Below, in pieces: positions 12,769-21,000 of a stretch of 32,950 bases of DNA (position 1 is the first letter of the stretch; each line of letters begins with the position of its first letter). Position numbers and translations under genes: made by a program. Under the pieces are notes generated by a model that did not search any database, was not told the origin of the DNA, and saw only the letters and a program-made list of their open reading frames with translations. This DNA is from Gemmatimonadota bacterium (lineage in GTDB: Bacteria > Gemmatimonadota > Gemmatimonadetes > Longimicrobiales > Gaopeijiaceae), in NCBI GenBank assembly GCA_022340755.1, contig JAJDNI010000149.1, positions 1 through 32,950 of the forward strand. Direction: 5' to 3'.

Positions 12769-12904
12769 CCGGACCCCGCCGGTCGAGCCCCCGGAGCCCC
12801 GTTCCCAGCACCGTTGCGACCTTTGCGGGGCCCCCATGGTGGAGCGCCACTGCAAGCTGGTGTGCACCCGATGCGGCTACCAGCGCGACTGCTCGGACCC
12901 GTGA
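12749..12904 (+). CDS. small zinc-ribbon protein (51 aa)
   Basis: This is a short protein with a Pro-rich N-terminus and a four-cysteine zinc ribbon: C23-x2-C26 and C39-x2-C42 (RCDLCGAPM, VCTRCGYQR), with extra cysteines C35 and C48. Such ribbons usually bind nucleic acid or protein; no function is assigned. ATG 12749 is preceded by GGAAAG at short spacing and overlaps the previous gene by 20 nt. ATG 12761 is the alternative start. The coupling to the gamma-carbonic-anhydrase gene suggests co-expression. It is the last gene of the moxR operon. Confidence 0.72.
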   Translation: MSQGMADRTPPVEPPEPRSQHRCDLCGAPMVERHCKLVCTRCGYQRDCSDP

Positions 12905-12962
12905 CGGTGGACGGCCACCGAAGGCCCTGAGGCACGGATCCCCCGCGTGAGCCTGTCGGGCT

Positions 12963-13772
12963 CTAGGGCCTGATCCCCACCGTGGTCAGATACCAGGTCG
13001 CGAGCGGCTGGCCCCACACGTAGGTCACCGCTCCGGCGACAGCCAGGAACACACCGAGGGGGATGAGCCTCTTGGAGATGAACGACACGGGACCGAAGAC
13101 CAGGAGCGCGAGGACCGACCCGATGAAGACGGTCTCCGCGACGCCCCACACACCCACGAAGGCGCCGACCATGGCCATCATCTTGATGTCTCCACCCCCC
13201 ATGGCCTGATCCACCCCGGCCTCCTCGAGGCGGCCCGGAAAGAGGCGTCGGATGATCCACGTACCGCCCACCGCGACCAACCATAGGGCTCCGTAGCCCA
13301 CCACCGCTCCGATCAGGGAGCTCCGCCATCCGATCCCGCCGGGAAAGAAAGCCATCAAGAAGCCCAGGATGGCTCCGCCGATGGAGAACTGGTCCGGAAT
13401 GATGTAGAAGCGGGCGTCGCTCAGAGAGACGCCCAGGAGAACCGTCAGGAAGACGCTTCCACGCAACGACTCCAGAGTCGGGCCGTGCGCGACGAACACC
13501 CCGGCCCATACCAGCCCGGTCGTCAGCTCCACCAGCGGGTACTGGACGGAGATTCGCTCCTTGCAGGAGCGACACCGGCCCCGAAGCAGAAGCCAACTCA
13601 ACACGGGGATGTTGTCATGCCACCGGACCGGTTCCCCACAGCTCGGACAACGTGAGGGTGGCGAGACCACCGACTCGTCCTGCGGCCACCGCAGTGAGCA
13701 CACGTTGAGAAACGATCCGATGGCCAGGCCGAATAGCCCGGCGACGACAGGTATGACCCCCTGGTCAAGCAC
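12963..13772 (-). CDS. pilD: prepilin peptidase / N-methyltransferase (PilD-type)
   Basis: The product is 269 aa, an inner-membrane aspartyl protease that cleaves type IV prepilins and type II secretion pseudopilins. The N-terminal methyltransferase domain has the two zinc-binding CxxC pairs (C42/C45 and C67/C70) after the GSFLNVC motif. The peptidase part has D119 in SLSDARFYIIPD and the second Asp in MGGGDIKMMAM. Six to eight membrane helices can be drawn. GTG 13772 has GGAGG six nt upstream and begins just before the first helix. The frame nine codons longer lacks such a site. It overlaps the preceding methyltransferase gene by 8 nt. No pilin gene lies nearby. Confidence 0.93.
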   Translation of the reverse strand: MLDQGVIPVVAGLFGLAIGSFLNVCSLRWPQDESVVSPPSRCPSCGEPVRWHDNIPVLSWLLLRGRCRSCKERISVQYPLVELTTGLVWAGVFVAHGPTLESLRGSVFLTVLLGVSLSDARFYIIPDQFSIGGAILGFLMAFFPGGIGWRSSLIGAVVGYGALWLVAVGGTWIIRRLFPGRLEEAGVDQAMGGGDIKMMAMVGAFVGVWGVAETVFIGSVLALLVFGPVSFISKRLIPLGVFLAVAGAVTYVWGQPLATWYLTTVGIRP

Positions 13773-14559
13773 TCTCTTCCTCCCTTGTGGGCGCACCACT
13801 GGGACCGGTGAGCACGTGGAGGAGAATCGCGCCGGCGACGCCGGCGTTCAACGACTCCGCCGGGCCCGGCATCCGGACGGCGACCTCCCGTCCACCCGCG
13901 GCCCGAAGCTCGCTTCTCACGCCGGCTCCTTCGTTCCCCACCGCAAGCGCCCATCGCTCGCCGACAGCGACGCGGCGCACGTCGATCCCGCTCGAAGTCG
14001 CGGTCAACAGCTCCGTGCCGGTTGCCTCCAGGAGCTGCAGCAGGTCGCCGGAGGAGAGGGAGTGGACGGGTAGGCGGAAGGCCATGCCGGCCGACGCCCG
14101 CACCGCCTTCGGGCTCCACGGGTCGGCCGTACCGTCCAGCACGATGACCGCGTTCAGCTGGAACGCCACCGCGGCGCGGATGAGCGTGCCTACGTTCCCC
14201 GGATCCTGGATGGCGTCCAGCACGAGGACGCGTCCTCCGACGGTCTCCCGATCGCGGTGCGGCTCGGGGCAGACCAGCAGGACGCCCTGGGGATGCTCCG
14301 TGTCGGCAAGCGCCGACAGCTCGTCGTCCTCGAGCAACGTCACATCGCACGCACCCCCCAGGAGTCGCTCCTTCAACGCCATCCCTTCGACGGTCTGCTC
14401 GAGTCGTGGCGAGACGCACGCGAAGCTGACCTCCGATCCCGCCGCAATGGCCTCCCCCACGGCCCGGACACCCTCAACCAACACCAGCCCCTCCCGCATG
14501 CGCGTCTTGCGTTGTCGGAGGCGCCCGATGAGCTGGGAGCGGCGCTGGCTCAACGGCAT
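13765..14559 (-). CDS. TrmH/SpoU-family RNA 2'-O-methyltransferase
   Basis: The product is 264 aa. An N-terminal SpoU substrate-binding domain (EGLVLVEGVRAVGEAI) is followed by a SPOUT knot domain with all three motifs: motif 1 LDAIQDPGNVGTLIRAA, motif 2 WALAVGNEGAGV, motif 3 VRMPGPAESLNAGVAGA. These bind S-adenosylmethionine and methylate a ribose in rRNA or tRNA. The precise site cannot be predicted. ATG 14559 has GGAG six nt upstream; a GTG four codons earlier is in frame but overlaps that site. It is divergent from thiD, with only 59 nt between the starts. Confidence 0.92.
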   Translation of the reverse strand: MPLSQRRSQLIGRLRQRKTRMREGLVLVEGVRAVGEAIAAGSEVSFACVSPRLEQTVEGMALKERLLGGACDVTLLEDDELSALADTEHPQGVLLVCPEPHRDRETVGGRVLVLDAIQDPGNVGTLIRAAVAFQLNAVIVLDGTADPWSPKAVRASAGMAFRLPVHSLSSGDLLQLLEATGTELLTATSSGIDVRRVAVGERWALAVGNEGAGVRSELRAAGGREVAVRMPGPAESLNAGVAGAILLHVLTGPSGAPTREEESA

Positions 14560-14618
14560 GGGATGCTCCACCTTTGGACTTTCGGGGGCACCGCACGTCC
14601 TTCAATCTCCGAGGCCTC

Positions 14619-15413
14619 ATGACCGAGCCCCGCGCCATCGCGCTGACCATAGCCGGGAGCGACAGCGGCGGAGGTGCGGGCATCCAGGCGGACCTCAAGA
14701 CCTTCCACGCCTTCGGCGTCTACGGCACGAGCGTCGTCACCGCCGTCACCGCCCAGAACACGCTGGGCGTGAGCGCCGTGCACCCGGTCCCACTGGAGGT
14801 CGTTCAGGCCCAAATCGACTCCGTGGTCTCCGACCTCCGGCCGGCTGCCGTGAAGACCGGGATGTTGGCGACAGCGGAGCTGGTGCTTGCCGTCGCCGAG
14901 ACGGTGTCCCGCCACCGCCTCGATCAGTACGTCCTCGACCCCGTGATGGTCGCCACCAGCGGCGCTCGCCTGCTGGACCGAGAAGCCGAAGAGGCCCTCG
15001 GGGCCCGCCTGGTGCCGCTGGCCCGACTGGTGACGCCCAACCTGCACGAGGCCGGCATCCTCACGGGTCGGGAGGTGGAGACCTTGAACGGCATGCGCGC
15101 GGCGGCCCGGGCCCTGGTGGAGCTGGGAGCAGGAGCGGCCCTTCTCAAGGGTGGACACCTGCAGGGTGACGCCGTCGATCTGCTCTGGGACGGCACAGAG
15201 GAGCGAGTGTGGCGCAAGCCCCGTCTCGCTACGCGCCACACACACGGCACCGGATGCGCGCTCTCGGCTGCGGTTGCCGCGGGGTTGGCGCTGGGAGCGC
15301 CCCTCGTGGACGCCGTCGATCGGGCCGTGCGCTGGGTGGCGCGGGCCATCGAGACGGCCCCCCTGCTCGGGTCGGGCGATGGCCCCGTGAATCACTTCGC
15401 TCCTCTGGACTGA
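14619..15413 (+). CDS. thiD: hydroxymethylpyrimidine (phosphate) kinase
   Basis: The product is 264 aa, a ribokinase-fold enzyme that phosphorylates HMP and HMP-P for thiamine synthesis. The N-terminal signature ALTIAGSDSGGGAGIQADLK is complete. VKTGML, the DPVMVATSG segment, TPNLHEA and the anion hole HTHGTGCALSAAVAAGLA follow in order. No other thiamine gene is adjacent and I see no TPP riboswitch in the short upstream gap. Stand-alone ThiD-like kinases can also serve pyridoxal salvage, so the physiological substrate is not certain. The 3' end overlaps the convergent punA by 22 bp. Confidence 0.94.
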   Translation: MTEPRAIALTIAGSDSGGGAGIQADLKTFHAFGVYGTSVVTAVTAQNTLGVSAVHPVPLEVVQAQIDSVVSDLRPAAVKTGMLATAELVLAVAETVSRHRLDQYVLDPVMVATSGARLLDREAEEALGARLVPLARLVTPNLHEAGILTGREVETLNGMRAAARALVELGAGAALLKGGHLQGDAVDLLWDGTEERVWRKPRLATRHTHGTGCALSAAVAAGLALGAPLVDAVDRAVRWVARAIETAPLLGSGDGPVNHFAPLD

Positions 15414-16231
15414 GCTCCCTCCGGCAAAGAGGCGATCACCGCCTGGATGAGGTCTCCGACCACCCGTCCGGACCGGGCGCCAACCTCCTGGACATCGACG
15501 TGGCTGAGGGGCTCGGGCGACAGCCCCGTGCCCTTGTTGGTCACCATCGAGAACGCCAGGCACCGCAGTCCCAGGGCACGAGCCACGATGACCTCGGGAA
15601 CGGTGGACATTCCCACGACGTCCGCTCCCAGCCGCCCGAGCATCCTGACTTCGGCCGCGGTCTCGTAGGACGGACCGGTCAAGGCGGCGTACACGCCCGT
15701 GCGAAGTGGTACGCCGAGCTCCTCGGCCGCGGCCAGGGCGGCTTTGCGCAACGCCGCGTCGTACGGCTCGCTCATGTCGGGAAAGCGCTCCTCCCCTTCC
15801 CGAGTCGGTCCGATGAGCGGAGAGCGGAACATGAGATTGAGGTGGTCCTCCACGAGCACCACGTCTCCCGGCTCGAGCTCCGGATTCACACCGCCTGCGG
15901 CGTTGGTGAGCACGAGCACGCGGACCCCCAGCTTCGCAGCGACTCGCACCGGCGCCGCCACGACGTCCATCGCGTGCCCTTCATAGTGGTGGAAGCGTCC
16001 GGCCTGGATGAGGACCGGGCAGGAGCCCATCGTGCCGTACACGTACTGGCCGGCGTGTCCGGCGACGCCCGCCGCCGGAAAACCCGGGACGTCGATGAAG
16101 GGGACGATCACCGGATCCATCACGGCCGAGGCCACGCTCCCCAGACCGGAACCCAGCACCACGGCGATGTCCGGGGTGGGGCGGTCCCCGAGACGTGCGC
16201 GCAGAGTGTCCGCCGCCGCGGTGATGTCCAC
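15392..16231 (-). CDS. punA: purine nucleoside phosphorylase (trimeric type)
   Basis: The product is about 279 aa and splits inosine and guanosine to base plus ribose-1-phosphate. Motifs: phosphate site VLGSGLGS, GRFHHYEGH, LTNAAGGVN, GPSYETAAE, GMSTVPE and SMVTNKGTG. The Asn of the last motif is the purine-6-oxo contact typical of guanosine/inosine-specific trimeric enzymes. GTG 16231 has GGAG eight nt upstream. GTG 16252, overlapping the nupC stop as GTGA, would add seven residues and is nearly as plausible. Co-transcription with the nucleoside transporter makes a nucleoside-salvage pair. The 3' end overlaps thiD. Confidence 0.94.
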   Translation of the reverse strand: MDITAAADTLRARLGDRPTPDIAVVLGSGLGSVASAVMDPVIVPFIDVPGFPAAGVAGHAGQYVYGTMGSCPVLIQAGRFHHYEGHAMDVVAAPVRVAAKLGVRVLVLTNAAGGVNPELEPGDVVLVEDHLNLMFRSPLIGPTREGEERFPDMSEPYDAALRKAALAAAEELGVPLRTGVYAALTGPSYETAAEVRMLGRLGADVVGMSTVPEVIVARALGLRCLAFSMVTNKGTGLSPEPLSHVDVQEVGARSGRVVGDLIQAVIASLPEGAQSRGAK

Positions 16232-16248
16232 CCTGCGTGCTCCGCCCG

Positions 16249-17787
16249 TCACATGACCATCCCGGCCACCGTGGCCGTCATGAACGCGGCGATGGTACCG
16301 CCGATCATCGCCCTGAGGCCCAGCCGTGACAGGTCGTGACGCCGTGAGGGCGCGATGCCACCGATGCCTCCGAGCTGGATGGCGATGGAACTGAAATTCG
16401 CGAAGCCGCAAAGCGCGTAGGCGGTGATGACGATGGAGCGTGGCTGCAGGGTCACGCCCGAACCGAGGTCCGCCGCAAGCTGCAGGTAGGCGTAGAACTC
16501 GTTCAACACGGTCTTCATGCCCAACAGCGACGCAACGGTGGGCGCGTCGTGCCAGCTCACGCCCATGAGCCACGCGAGAGGTGCGAGCACCCAGCCCAGG
16601 AGACGCTCGAGGGTGAGGCCGTGAATCCCCACCAGTGCCGCGCTCCACCCCAACAGCCCGTTCAGCAGATAGATGAGCGCGACGAACGCCAGAAGCATCG
16701 CGCCTACGTTGAGAGCCAGGAAGAGTCCCTCGGAGGCGCCTCGGGCTGCGGCATCGATGACGTTCACGTCGGGTCTCTCGATGGCCACCTCGAGCTTGCC
16801 GGCCGTTTCCGGCGTCCCGTCTTCCGGCACCATGAGCTTGCCCACAAGGACAGCCGCAGGGGCGGACATCACGGACGCCGCCAGGAGATGTCCCGCGATG
16901 TCGGGGAAGTAGGCCAGGAGCATGCCCACGTAGGCTGCCATGACCCCTCCGGCCACCGTCGCGAAGCCCGCCGTCATCACCACCATGAGCTCGGACATGG
17001 TCATGCGCTCGACGAAAGGCTTGATGAGCAGGGGTGCCTCGGTCTGCCCGACGAAGATGTTGCCCGCAGCGGACAGCGTCTCGGCACCCGACGTGCCCAT
17101 GGTCCGCTGCATCACCCAGGCCATCCCCTTCACTACCGCCTGCATCACGCCCAGATGGTACATGAGCGTCATGAGCGAACAGAAGAAGATGATGGTGGGC
17201 AGCACGCTGAACGCGAAGGAGGCACCGGTGTTGGCGACCTGCCCCGCCATCTGCTGAAAGGACCCCGACGCGATATCGCCCGTGCCCACCGGAACCAGGT
17301 TCTTCACCAGGCCGCCGAAAAGGAAGCTGGCTCCGTCGTTCGTGTAATTGAGGAGCGCCACCACCACCCTGTTCACGGCGGTGAAGATCCCGGCTCCCAG
17401 AGGCGTCTTGAGGATGAAGAGGGCGAACAGGATCTGCAGTGACAGGCCCCAGATCACCACACGCCAGGGCACTCGCTTCCTGTCGGTGCTCAGCAGCCAC
17501 GCGATGAGCGTCAGGGCGAGGAGCCCCAGCAGAGAGCGCAGGCGCGGCAACAGAGGTGTGCCCAGGGAGCCCCGCGGCACCTTGATGATGGCCCGGGTCT
17601 GGCCTCCCTGGGCCACTTGTGCTGCCGGGGCGTGGACCACCGCCGCGGGCGGGGCGAGCGAAGCAGACGTCAGGGGAGCAGGCGGTCCACCCGCCCGCCC
17701 CGTGGCGCCGGGCAGCGCAGCTCCGAATCCCATCATGATCAGCGCCGACAGACCGAGAGCCACCGTGGACGCACGGGGTCGCTTCAT
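16249..17787 (-). CDS. nupC: concentrative nucleoside transporter (NupC/CNT family)
   Basis: The product is 512 aa, against about 400 for E. coli NupC. The C-terminal ~410 residues are a CNT protein: GTGDIASGSFQQMA-type hairpin, the NIFVGQTEAPLLIKP motif that binds nucleoside and cation, and the second repeat ending AYALCGFANFSSIAIQLGG. Residues 1-75 are extra. They comprise a signal-peptide-like stretch (MKRPRAS, then a hydrophobic core) and an Ala/Pro/Gly-rich segment before the first transporter helix. ATG 17787 has AGGAA about nine nt upstream; a GTG precedes it by one codon. It is coupled to punA and has its own promoter at 17841-17869. Confidence 0.93.
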   Translation of the reverse strand: MKRPRASTVALGLSALIMMGFGAALPGATGRAGGPPAPLTSASLAPPAAVVHAPAAQVAQGGQTRAIIKVPRGSLGTPLLPRLRSLLGLLALTLIAWLLSTDRKRVPWRVVIWGLSLQILFALFILKTPLGAGIFTAVNRVVVALLNYTNDGASFLFGGLVKNLVPVGTGDIASGSFQQMAGQVANTGASFAFSVLPTIIFFCSLMTLMYHLGVMQAVVKGMAWVMQRTMGTSGAETLSAAGNIFVGQTEAPLLIKPFVERMTMSELMVVMTAGFATVAGGVMAAYVGMLLAYFPDIAGHLLAASVMSAPAAVLVGKLMVPEDGTPETAGKLEVAIERPDVNVIDAAARGASEGLFLALNVGAMLLAFVALIYLLNGLLGWSAALVGIHGLTLERLLGWVLAPLAWLMGVSWHDAPTVASLLGMKTVLNEFYAYLQLAADLGSGVTLQPRSIVITAYALCGFANFSSIAIQLGGIGGIAPSRRHDLSRLGLRAMIGGTIAAFMTATVAGMVM

Positions 17788-17840
17788 CACTGGCAGTTCC
17801 TGAAGGAGGAAGGTGGGCCGCCGGGCCGCGAACGAGCGCG

Positions 17841-17869
17841 ATCATGCGCACCCCGCCCAAGCTGGTCAA
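17841..17869 (-). promoter_or_regulatory. promoter of the nupC-punA operon
   Basis: On the minus strand TTGACC (17869-17864) and CATGAT (17846-17841) are spaced by exactly 17 nt. The expected start point lies about 45 nt upstream of the nupC ATG, within the 151-nt gap after the rhomboid gene. Confidence 0.55.
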
Positions 17870-17938
17870 GGGAGCCTTCCCGCCGAACGAGTCGCGTCCG
17901 CTACGGTTCGGGTGCGTCCTTAGCGGCGGCAGGGCTCG

Positions 17939-18682
17939 CTACCACCATCCTCCGCGGTCGATATCCGAGCGGCTCAGGACGACTCCCTGGCGCTTGGCGT
18001 TCACCAGCCGGCGGTTCGCGAACAGCGGCACGAGTAGCACGCCGGCAAGGAATCCGCCGACGTGAGCAGCGTAGGCGACGCCGGCACCGCTCGCCGAGCC
18101 GGACGCGGAGGAGACCACCTGGATGAGGAACCAATATCCGAGAATGACCCAGGCGGGGACGGGAATCACCTTGAAGAAGATGAAGAAGAAGAAGAGCGTG
18201 TGCACCCGGGCCCGAGGGTACAGGACCAGATAAGCTCCCATGACCCCCGAGATCGCGCCGGAGGCTCCCACGAGGGGCATGGCGGATGTCGGGTTGAAGA
18301 ACACGAAGGCCGCAGCGGCGATGAGCCCGGCTAGCACGTAGAAGACGAGAAAGCGGATCCTCCCCATGGAGTCTTCGACGTTGTTCCCGAAGATCCAGAG
18401 AAACCACATGTTCCCGATGAGATGCATCCACCCGCCGTGCAGGAACATAGAGGTGAAGAGGGTCTGCCAGGTGAGGCCACCGGCGGGACAGGGTCCCCGC
18501 GCCCCCAGGCGCCCGGTTACCTCCGCGGGGATGGCGCCCAAGGAGCAGATCGAGGCGTCAAGGGTCCGCGGAGAGAATCCGCCCCCCTGGATATAGACCC
18601 AGACCGTCACGCACGCCGCGATGATCGCCAGCGTGAAGAGAGGAAAGATCTCCGTGGGGTTGTCGTCGCGAAGCGGGAACAA
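17939..18682 (-). CDS. rhomboid-family intramembrane serine protease
   Basis: The product is 247 aa with about six membrane helices. The catalytic serine lies in LVGASGAISGVMGAY (GxSG), the catalytic histidine in VAYAAHVGGFLAG, and the HLIGNMWFLWIFG segment supplies the oxyanion-side His/Asn. It cleaves membrane-anchored substrates within the bilayer; substrates here are unknown. The start codon is TTG at 18682, supported by AGGAG six nt upstream and by the family's typical N-terminus just ahead of helix 1. A soluble loop of about 40 residues separates helix 1 from helix 2. The N-terminal MFPLRDDNPT is typical of bacterial family members. Confidence 0.93.
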   Translation of the reverse strand: MFPLRDDNPTEIFPLFTLAIIAACVTVWVYIQGGGFSPRTLDASICSLGAIPAEVTGRLGARGPCPAGGLTWQTLFTSMFLHGGWMHLIGNMWFLWIFGNNVEDSMGRIRFLVFYVLAGLIAAAAFVFFNPTSAMPLVGASGAISGVMGAYLVLYPRARVHTLFFFFIFFKVIPVPAWVILGYWFLIQVVSSASGSASGAGVAYAAHVGGFLAGVLLVPLFANRRLVNAKRQGVVLSRSDIDRGGWW

Positions 18683-18736
18683 TCCAGGCTCCTGGAGCCG
18701 GCGTTACCTGCCACATTGGCGCCCATAGACCCACAA

Positions 18737-18758
18737 CCCGCCTAAATGGCGGGCTTTT
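18737..18758 (+). terminator. intrinsic-terminator-like hairpin upstream of dnaK
   Basis: CCCGCC and GGCGGG pair around a TAAAT loop (18737-18753) and are followed by CTTTT. The form is that of a small intrinsic terminator on the plus strand. No plus-strand gene lies just upstream, because the rhomboid gene runs the other way. It may instead be an attenuator in the dnaK leader, or the end of an unannotated small transcript. Confidence 0.42.
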
Positions 18759-18900
18759 CAGGCTTGTTCGAGGCACGGTGATTGCACGTCCCGTGCCGCG
18801 GACCCAACGAGTCCGTCAGTAGAGCATACAGCACGACAGCCGACGGGGCACCCGCGAGCGCGGCCCCCCAATTGGAGATCGACTCCCGCGAGGAGCGGAC

Positions 18901-20844
18901 ATGAGCAAAGTCATCGGCATCGACCTGGGCACCACGAACTCGGTGGTGGCCGTCATGGAGGGTGGGGAGCCCGTCGTCATCCCGAACTCCGAGGGCGGGA
19001 GGACAACGCCCTCCGTCGTGGCCTTCACCAAGGACGGAGAGCGCCTGGTGGGCCAGGTCGCACGTCGGCAGGCCATCACCAATCCACAGAACACGATCTT
19101 CTCCATCAAGCGGTTCATGGGCCGCAAGCACGACGAGGTGCAGGAGGAGGAGAAGCTGGTCCCCTACCAGGTGAGCCATGACGCCGGCGGCCGCGTCCAG
19201 GTCACCATCCCGAACGCGGAGCAGAAGACCTTCACGCCCCCCGAGATCTCGGCCATGATCCTGCAGAAGATGCGGCAGACGGCCGAGGACTATCTGGGTC
19301 AGAAGGTGACGAAGGCCGTGGTCACGGTACCGGCCTACTTCAACGACTCCCAGCGGCAGGCCACGAAGGACGCCGGCAAGATCGCGGGCCTCGAGGTGCT
19401 TCGGATCATCAACGAGCCCACGGCGGCGGCTTTGGCCTACGGCCTGGACAAGAAGAAGGACGAGAAGATCGCCGTCTTCGACCTGGGCGGAGGGACCTAC
19501 GACATCTCCATCCTCGAGCTTGGTGACGGCGTATTCGAGGTGAAGTCCACCAACGGCGACACGCACCTGGGTGGTGACGACTTCGATCAGAAGGTCATCA
19601 ACTGGCTGGTCGACGAGTTCAAGCGGGACCAGGGCATCGACCTCGCCAAGGACGCCATGGCGCTGCAGCGGCTCAAGGAGGCCGCCGAGAAGGCGAAGAT
19701 GGAACTGTCCAGCACCATGACGACGGACATCAACCTGCCCTTCATCACCGCTACGCAGGAAGGCCCGAAGCACCTGAACTACAGCCTGACACGAGCCAAG
19801 TTCGAGCAGCTCGTCGACGATCTGGTCAGACGCACGATCCCACCGATGGAGAAGGCCCTCGGGGACGCCGGCCTCAAGCCCGGTGAGATCGACGAGGTCA
19901 TTCTCGTGGGTGGGTCGACCCGAATCCCCAAGATCCAGGAGGTCGTGAAGGAGTTCTTCGGGAAGGACCCGCACAAGGGCGTGAACCCGGACGAGGTCGT
20001 CGGCGTCGGTGCGGCCATCCAGGGCGGAGTCCTGGCGGGCGACGTGAAGGACGTCCTTCTCCTGGACGTCACGCCGCTTTCGCTGGGCATCGAGACCCTG
20101 GGTGGCGTCATGACCACGCTGATCCCGCGCAACACGACGATTCCCACCAAGAAGGTGGACGTGTTCTCCACGGCGGAGGACAACCAGACCACCGTGGAGA
20201 TCCACGTGCTGCAGGGCGAGCGCAAGATGGCCCTCGACAACAAGACCATCGGGAAGTTCCAGCTCACCGGCATCCCGCCGGCACCCCGGGGAATGCCCCA
20301 GGTGGAGGTGACCTTCGACATCGACGCCAACGGCATCCTCCACGTGCAAGCCAAGGACCGGGCCACCGGCAAGGAGCAGAAGATCCGCATCGAGGCTTCC
20401 AGCGGGCTCTCCGATGCGGAGATCAACCGCATGGTGAAAGACGCCGAGGAGCACGCCAAGGACGACGAGGACAAGCGCTCCAAGGTGGAGGCCCGCAACC
20501 AGCTCGACTCGCTGGTCTACCAGGTGGAGAAGGACACGGGCGAGTGGGGGGACAAGGTCTCCGCCGACACCAAAGCGCGCATCGACCAGGCCCTCACCGG
20601 CGCCAAGGAGGCCCTCAAGGGCGACGACCTGGCTACCATCAACTCGGCGAGGGACGAGCTCATGCAGGCTTTCAGCGCCGCCGGCCAGGAGATGTACCAG
20701 AGCCAAGCCGCCGAGGCCGAGCCCACGGCGGAGGGCCAGCCCGAGGGAGGCGCCGAGGCGGGGGCCGAGGAGCCCCAGGCTTCCTCTGCCGCCGACGAGG
20801 ATGTGGTGGAGGCCGACTACGAGATCGTCGACGAGGACAAGTAG
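18901..20844 (+). CDS. dnaK: molecular chaperone DnaK (Hsp70)
   Basis: The product is 647 aa, of normal length. The ATPase domain starts [18 protein letters not shown] and contains [31 protein letters not shown] and [14 protein letters not shown]. Then come the hydrophobic linker region ([19 protein letters not shown]), the substrate-binding domain and a helical lid ending in an acidic tail [12 protein letters not shown]. The ATG has GAGGAG five to six nt upstream. grpE and dnaJ are not adjacent, and I found no CIRCE element or sigma-32-type promoter in front, so its heat control is unresolved. A strong hairpin follows at 20864-20897. Confidence 0.98.
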   Translation: MSKVIGIDLGTTNSVVAVMEGGEPVVIPNSEGGRTTPSVVAFTKDGERLVGQVARRQAITNPQNTIFSIKRFMGRKHDEVQEEEKLVPYQVSHDAGGRVQVTIPNAEQKTFTPPEISAMILQKMRQTAEDYLGQKVTKAVVTVPAYFNDSQRQATKDAGKIAGLEVLRIINEPTAAALAYGLDKKKDEKIAVFDLGGGTYDISILELGDGVFEVKSTNGDTHLGGDDFDQKVINWLVDEFKRDQGIDLAKDAMALQRLKEAAEKAKMELSSTMTTDINLPFITATQEGPKHLNYSLTRAKFEQLVDDLVRRTIPPMEKALGDAGLKPGEIDEVILVGGSTRIPKIQEVVKEFFGKDPHKGVNPDEVVGVGAAIQGGVLAGDVKDVLLLDVTPLSLGIETLGGVMTTLIPRNTTIPTKKVDVFSTAEDNQTTVEIHVLQGERKMALDNKTIGKFQLTGIPPAPRGMPQVEVTFDIDANGILHVQAKDRATGKEQKIRIEASSGLSDAEINRMVKDAEEHAKDDEDKRSKVEARNQLDSLVYQVEKDTGEWGDKVSADTKARIDQALTGAKEALKGDDLATINSARDELMQAFSAAGQEMYQSQAAEAEPTAEGQPEGGAEAGAEEPQASSAADEDVVEADYEIVDEDK

Positions 20845-20863
20845 GCGGGCACACACGCTGGCG

Positions 20864-20897
20864 TGCGGGGGCCCGGGCAACCGCCCGGGCCCCCGCA
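20864..20897 (+). terminator. strong GC hairpin after dnaK
   Basis: A perfect 15-bp inverted repeat (20864-20878 with 20883-20897) closes an AACC loop 20 nt after the dnaK stop. The following bases are TTCGTC, so the usual U-tract is nearly absent. It is most likely the dnaK transcript end or a 3' stability hairpin. Confidence 0.7.
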
Positions 20898-21000
20898 TTC
20901 GTCAAACCGCAGGGTCTTCGTGCCCCATCGGACCCGCACACGCCGATCTCGGGTAGCAGGATCCCGGACGCAGGTGCCGCCCGTCATCCAAGGAGCCATG

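Noticed and set aside
12905-12962. Short inverted repeat (GGTGG-ACGG-CCACC) between convergent genes as a bidirectional terminator
   Set aside because: Only 5 bp of stem and no T-tract on either side; too weak to call.
15392-17869. 825-codon minus-strand frame suggesting a fusion to purine nucleoside phosphorylase
   Set aside because: The part beyond about 16252 is an out-of-frame reading of the nucleoside transporter gene. Only the last ~280 codons are phosphorylase.
18760-18900. CIRCE element or sigma-32 promoter before dnaK
   Set aside because: I searched for TTAGCACTC/GAGTGCTAA and CTTGAA/CCCCAT-like pairs and found no acceptable match.
18742-20898. 718-codon open frame antisense to dnaK
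   Set aside because: dnaK on the plus strand is unambiguous. The antisense frame is Leu/Gly/Asp/His-rich and lacks conserved motifs. It arises from strong third-position GC bias.
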